Source: Chara braunii
Lineage: Eukaryota > Streptophyta > Charophyceae > Charales > Characeae
Length of the DNA: 22,146 bases
Assembly (NCBI GenBank): GCA_003427395.1
Contig: BFEA01000045.1
Coordinates: 1,962,339 to 1,984,484 of the forward strand
Direction: 5' to 3'
In this document: piece by piece, positions 18,048-22,146 of the stretch
Layout of the letters: each line of letters starts with the position of its first letter
Position numbering within the stretch: position 1 is the first letter of the stretch
Notes under the pieces: model-generated
What the model saw: the letters and a program-made list of their open reading frames with translations, nothing else
What the model was told of the DNA's origin: nothing
Databases searched by the model: none
Made by a program: the position numbers and the translations under genes

Positions 18048-19440
18048 TTTTCCTTTCCCTTTTTTTTCTTTCTTTTTTCCTGACTGACTACATCATCACT
18101 TCCTTTCTGCATTTTAACAATATTGACTAAGGCCTGCTTATGCTGGACTCAGGGGACAACGNGCTATCTCTAGATGGTAGGGCACCACGCACGGCCCAGC
18201 CCATACGCGAGACCAACGGGAGTGGAACGCACAACCTCTTCAATGCAACTTGTGCACGGATATTGGTAGCATCGTCCCCCCATACAGAACCCACAGTCAT
18301 AATTTCTGTGTCTGGGGCAACTTCTAGTCTAGATACGGTGATAATGACCGTCCATCCTCTTCGGTCGAAGATGGTAGCAAACTGTGCCCGGTATACTTGT
18401 GTTCTATTACCCCCTGCAATCTGTTCACAACTTGGCCACTCAGTTGACAGACTGTACCTTTCCAGAGACAACAAGACACATTCACATATCTCCCATCCGA
18501 GATTCAATCCAGGACACAACATTCTACACGTCTCTGGACTGTATCATGGGCCCAATACATGCGGATTGACCGAATGCATTGGCACCATTACCACTTTCAG
18601 ATACATTTCCAATGTTCTATAGCCCCCAGCAGAGGCCCAAAGACTCGAACCAAGGGTGTGGGGAACAGAAACAAACAGCAACTGAAAAAGTACATTGGGC
18701 TATTAACTTAAGCTTTTACAAATTTAGAAAACCTTTTAGACGCTTTTCAAAAGCTTTTAAATTAAATGATCAGACCCTGGTCGTAATCCTATCCAGGGCC
18801 CTTGCCCCACCTGAAAGAATTCACGGTGCAGAAAACCCAGTCCCGGTCCCAGGGTCCCGAAGTATCCCAGTCCCAGGCTGTCCCGGTAGGATAGGCCGTA
18901 GGGTCCATAGGTTGACGCGTCGTAGGTTGATAGGTGTCGGTACCGAAACGTCACAGGTCGGTAAAATTCAGCCCAGTACCCTCCAGTCCAGTCCAGTACA
19001 GTCCCAAGTCCAATTTTGCAGCATGTCCCAGGAAAGTCCGGAAGCTACCGGACCAACAAAATGTTTAGCATACAGGCCGCAGCCGACCGGTACCGGTCTG
19101 AAGCAGGCCAAGCCAAGTCAAGTCCTATATCTAGCTGCTACAGCGCAGAGGTGATCACTGCAAGATGAGGAACCACTGCTGCTGCTTGTGCATTAAGACA
19201 ACTTGGGCACTTCGCGCCAGGAGGAAGAAGAGGCGCTTGAGAGTTACTCCATAGTGAGGGTAGAGGGAGATAGGGAGTACGGCGACCATAGCCGCCAAGT
19301 GTGAAGCTTACCTGAGTGGGCGTACCCAGGGTTATGATCTAGGGTAAAGACAGAGTGAGTGATGCATGCACATCTGAAGATGAGCGGTGCACATGTCCAA
19401 GCAGCGCCAGTGTGACAAACAGGACTCAAAACAAAACGAT
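18048..19440. other. Intergenic, no gene recognised
   Basis: No coding frame with recognisable content. It contains two CAGTCC/CCAGTCC-rich patches (18838-18885 and 18971-19013). On the minus strand near 18640-18655 there is an isolated B-box-like GGTTCGAGTCT without a clear partner A box. Confidence 0.45.
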
Positions 19441-19447
19441 ATAAGGC

Positions 19448-19512
19448 AATGTAGCGCAGCGGAAGACTCTAAGATATGACCTGACACATCAGATCCAGAC
19501 TCAACTCACACC
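19448..19512 (+). other. tRNA-like patch (A-box match)
   Basis: GTAGCGCAGCGGAAG at 19451-19465 matches the D-arm and A box of eukaryotic initiator tRNA-Met (GTGGCGCAGCGGAAG) at all but one base. Downstream, GACTCAACTC at 19497-19506 is only a poor B box and no acceptor stem can be formed. It is a possible decayed tRNA or SINE head. Confidence 0.3.
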
Positions 19513-19769
19513 ATCATCATCACACATGTCCCTCAGCAAGGACGGGGACATACACAGAAAAAGGGTCNCTCCTTGCAAACACACATGGGGAAGAAACCAC
19601 GCATGATGAAGGGGAGAGGCGAGATGAAGATGGAGAGGGGAGCGAGGACAAGAGTGGAACTCNTAGTCNTCCAAGAAATAGCCTCCCTGTCGAATGTCCA
19701 ACCAATTTCTGTCCTAAAAAAAAAGTTTAATCAGATCATGGGCTCTCATAGGCCCGAAATAGTCACTGC

Positions 19770-19771
<2 letters not shown>

Positions 19772-19826
<55 letters not shown>
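19772..19826. repeat. (CT)n microsatellite
   Basis: Pure CT tract followed by GAA/GGA-rich sequence to about 19935. Confidence 0.97.
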
Positions 19827-19828
<2 letters not shown>

Positions 19829-19835
19829 CCTGGAG

Positions 19836-19935
19836 AAGAAGAAGAAGAAGACGGAGGAGGCGAAGAAGAAGAAGATTAGTGGCTATGGAGGAGTGGAGAA
19901 GAATCAGGAGGAGGAGGAGAAGAAGAAGAAGAAGT
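19836..19935. repeat. GAA/GGA trinucleotide-rich tract
   Basis: Several runs of GAAGAA and GGAGGA interrupted by unique bases. The strand is strongly purine-biased and abuts the (CT)n tract on its pyrimidine-rich side. Confidence 0.9.
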
Positions 19936-20923
19936 CTCCTCTCTCGCGCGCTCCTGATGACAATGGCACGAATACTGACCAGCAAAGGTGATGACTCCCG
20001 ATGCAGGTCGCTGCTGAAGGCTGGTCCCATGACCAGGTAAGTCTCCGCCAAACCTCTCCACTCCAGCCTACTCCTCTACTCCTCCACCGCTGCTCCATCA
20101 CAGCTCTCCCCCAAACTGACGCTGCGCGAGCACCGTGACGCCCAACTGAGGCTCCAGCCCAAATGTGTCCCCAAAGTGCAGAACTGGCCCAGCTATATAC
20201 CGCTGGGCCTGGCTGAGCAGTCCTCGGTCTGCAATCAGGACCGTCGGATCTATGTCCGATCGATGGTCCTGATCGCAGGCCCAAGTCCTGGTCTGACGAT
20301 CCGCGCCAAAACGGCCTGCCTGGGTCCCTACCGGACGTCCAGGCAGCAGGGTCCTGAGGACTGGGCCAGGCGCAAACAGACAAATGCCTGGTCCAGTCCT
20401 AGATACGGACAAATCTGAACCTGGCCTACAATGGCCGAAACTGAAATCCGCTGGTCCGAATAGGAATCTGNCTGTTCTGCAAAAGGAAAAGTCTGAACCG
20501 ACACATNTGAAACAAACGAAAACCATCCAGACAAAACCCAGCAAAAATAATAAATGCTGAATAAAGGAGAGCACACATGGAACCGAGTGTCTGCCTGGCC
20601 TGGAGAAAGCCGTGGGCCTCCAGGTCGCTCACCAAAATGGGTCCGCGGCCTGGGGGCCTGGAACAACCGTCGGGCCCCAAAATAGGGCCCGGCCTCAGCA
20701 TGATACAGTGAGGTGGAGTGAACAAGCCAGAGACAAAAGTGAGTGAGAGAGAAGCCATAGCTGTCAGCTAGTTGAGCTCAGTCCTATGTGGGTGTGTGTG
20801 CAGCAGAGCAGCTGGCNACATAAACATCTCTTTGTATAATTATGATAACAAGTGGACCCGCTGAAAGGGGGCGAGGGGGGGGAGGAGAGGGAGGAGATCG
20901 GCGCAGAGCAACGGGTGTTTGAT
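19936..20923. other. Intergenic, no gene recognised
   Basis: Frames on both strands exist but none has recognisable domains. Several single N calls (20471, 20507, 20817) break them. Confidence 0.45.
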
Positions 20924-21168
20924 GCAGACATGAACAAATGCAGACAGACATGAGTGGCAACCGTTGTTTTTTTTTAAGTTCTCGTAGAATCTGACAAAAA
21001 GAACCGAGAAAAACATGGCAACAGACATGAGATCCTCGATGGCAGACATGAACCAATGCATATAGACACGACTGTCACATAGACACAGATAGACGCGCTG
21101 TCGTGTTTTATGAAGTTCTTGCAGAATCNCATGAAAAGAACCGAGAAAAACATGATGCTCGATGGCAG
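20924..21168. repeat. Two-copy tandem duplication, ~120-137 bp
   Basis: GCAGACATGAAC starts copies at 20924 and 21042. Both contain AAGTTCT, an AGAATC segment, AAAAGAACCGAGAAAAACAT and a CTCGATGGCAG end. Insertions shift the spacing from 118 to 137 along the unit. Confidence 0.8.
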
Positions 21169-21442
21169 GCAATAGTCGAAGACAGATAACACATGAAGGT
21201 CCACATTCCGAATTTGCGCAGTTATCGCGAAAGAGGTTTGTTGTGGTGGAGTGCAGTTCGAGTTGAGGACATCTCTGTCTGTACGNGGTCTCCGTAGAAC
21301 CGCGTTTGCAGCAAATCTTGGATGTTTGAGGTCTTGTCGCATTCGTAGATGGCAGTCACCGCGCTCGCAGGCACATCATGTCATTGTGTTTTTTTTTTTT
21401 CATGCATTTTGTTTTTTTTCCGTTTTCTTTTCGATATGGAAT

Positions 21443-22146
21443 GGGTATGTACTGTGATGAAGAACGAATTGCGAAGGAGGAGTGAAGGTTGTAGTTCCCG
21501 CAAAAAAAAAAAAAAAAAACCGAAAAAGTGGAAAAAAAACTATGCTGTGCGGAAAAATAAACGGAACAACCTATGGCTGAAGGTAACACGCCAATTTTTT
21601 GGCAAATACATATTTTTCGTATTTTTCTTTAATTATTCTTTTTTTTCCCGCTTGTTTGTTTTTGTCTTGAAAGAGGGGAAAGAAGAAGGTTTTACGCAGG
21701 CGCCCGCTGTGCAATGGAACGACAAATGCGATGTCGCTTTTTTTTTCGGCTTTTTTTTTGCCTTGTGGGGTATGTACTGCGATCAAGAATGAATTGTGAA
21801 TCTTTATGACCTGTCTTTTTTTTTGTCATTTTCCCTTTGTTTTTTTGGGTTTTTGTTTTTGGGTAGTGGTCGGCATATCTAGAACGATGTATGGNATCAA
21901 GTAAAAATATATATATATTTCAGATTTTTTTCTTTAGTTTTTTTTTTCTTGGCACGGCCGGGCAAGCGATCCTGGCCCGCTCTGTTAGTCTAGCTTATGG
22001 TTCGATTTGTTTTGTATTTCAGGTTTCTTTTTTTTTTTTCCCGCGGTACAGATGGTTCTGTTGTCAGAGAATGGATTTTTTGGTTTTCTTTTCGAAACGG
22101 GCGGGGTATGCACTGTGATCAAGAATGAATTGCGAATCTGTGACCT
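21443..22146 (+). repeat. ~40 bp motif repeated at ~330 bp intervals in T-rich sequence
   Basis: GGGTATGTACTGTGAT, followed by a GAAGAACGAATTGCGAA-like stretch, occurs at 21443, 21768 and 22104, with variants GTACTGCGATCAAGAATGAATT and CACTGTGATCAAG. The first and third copies are also preceded by TTTTCGAWAYGG-like sequence. Spacings are 325 and 336, and the series runs to the window edge. Sequence between copies is T-rich and not clearly alike. Confidence 0.7.

Noticed and set aside
18630-18720. GGTTCGAGTCT B-box-like motif on the minus strand with TAGCCCAATG upstream
   Set aside because: The putative A box is weak and too far away, and no tail or target duplication was seen.
19746-20574. 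Minus-strand frames of 100-160 codons near the (CT)n tract
   Set aside because: Partly encoded by simple repeats, interrupted by N calls, with no recognisable domain or splice context.
21349-22118. F/K-rich frames in the T-rich right end
   Set aside because: Their composition follows from T and A homopolymers and no motif is present.
1-22146. CRISPR array, rRNA genes, intact tRNA genes, bacterial operons
   Set aside because: No regularly spaced direct repeats with unique spacers of CRISPR size, no rRNA core sequence, and no foldable tRNA were found.

Overview
The window reads as a repeat-rich nuclear fragment of a eukaryote: a Ty3/Gypsy retrotransposon, a tRNA-derived SINE-like insertion, several microsatellites and minisatellites, one assembly gap, scattered single N calls, and one very long coiled-coil open frame bounded by splice-like signals. 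There is no bacterial-style gene packing. The pol and gag phrases of the retroelement (for example the HPEANGQAE version of the integrase E motif) resemble, from memory, elements of streptophyte algae such as Chara braunii. That placement is inference and was not tested by any search.

Layout. (1) 1-8481 is one minus-strand Ty3/Gypsy chromovirus-like element. Its 3' LTR is the left one, cut by the window edge (1-784). Pol and gag fragments lie between 823 and 6062. The 5' LTR and leader occupy about 6291-8481, with a TATA box at 6789-6798 on the minus strand. The two LTRs differ by roughly 3% substitutions plus indels. Frameshifts and a stop break the coding region, so the copy is dead. The gag/pro junction still shows a textbook -1 slippery heptamer in register with the gag stop. 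(2) 8482-9454 is GC-rich non-coding sequence. (3) About 9455-10633 is a fold-back structure: arms of about 65 bp in inverted orientation made of degenerate ~30 bp TTTGCAAAATRCCCC-like units, enclosing repeated (GT)n(GA)n-plus-core units. (4) 10685-10982 holds tandem duplications, including an 84 bp (28-codon) unit that runs into a 92 N gap. (5) 11685-12200 is a minisatellite-like array around a TCTCACATGTACC core. (6) 12205-14248 is mostly anonymous sequence with one small unassigned frame and a (CT)34 tract. (7) 14251-17646, minus strand, is an uninterrupted 1131-codon frame encoding a coiled-coil, acidic, internally repetitive protein. It is probably one large internal exon, because CAG precedes it and GTGAGT overlaps its stop. 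(8) 17834-18047 is a SINE-like insertion with A/B boxes, an A-rich tail and 14 bp target-site duplications. (9) 18048-22146 is anonymous sequence with a tRNA A-box-like patch, (CT)n/(GAA)n tracts, a two-copy ~120 bp tandem duplication, and a ~40 bp motif recurring at about 330 bp spacing to the window end.

Nothing here forms a multi-gene pathway. The points most worth following are the candidate programmed frameshift in the retroelement, the dense TGGCGA cluster around its LTR promoter, the SINE, the fold-back element, and the unrecognised giant coiled-coil exon with a recurring helical module.
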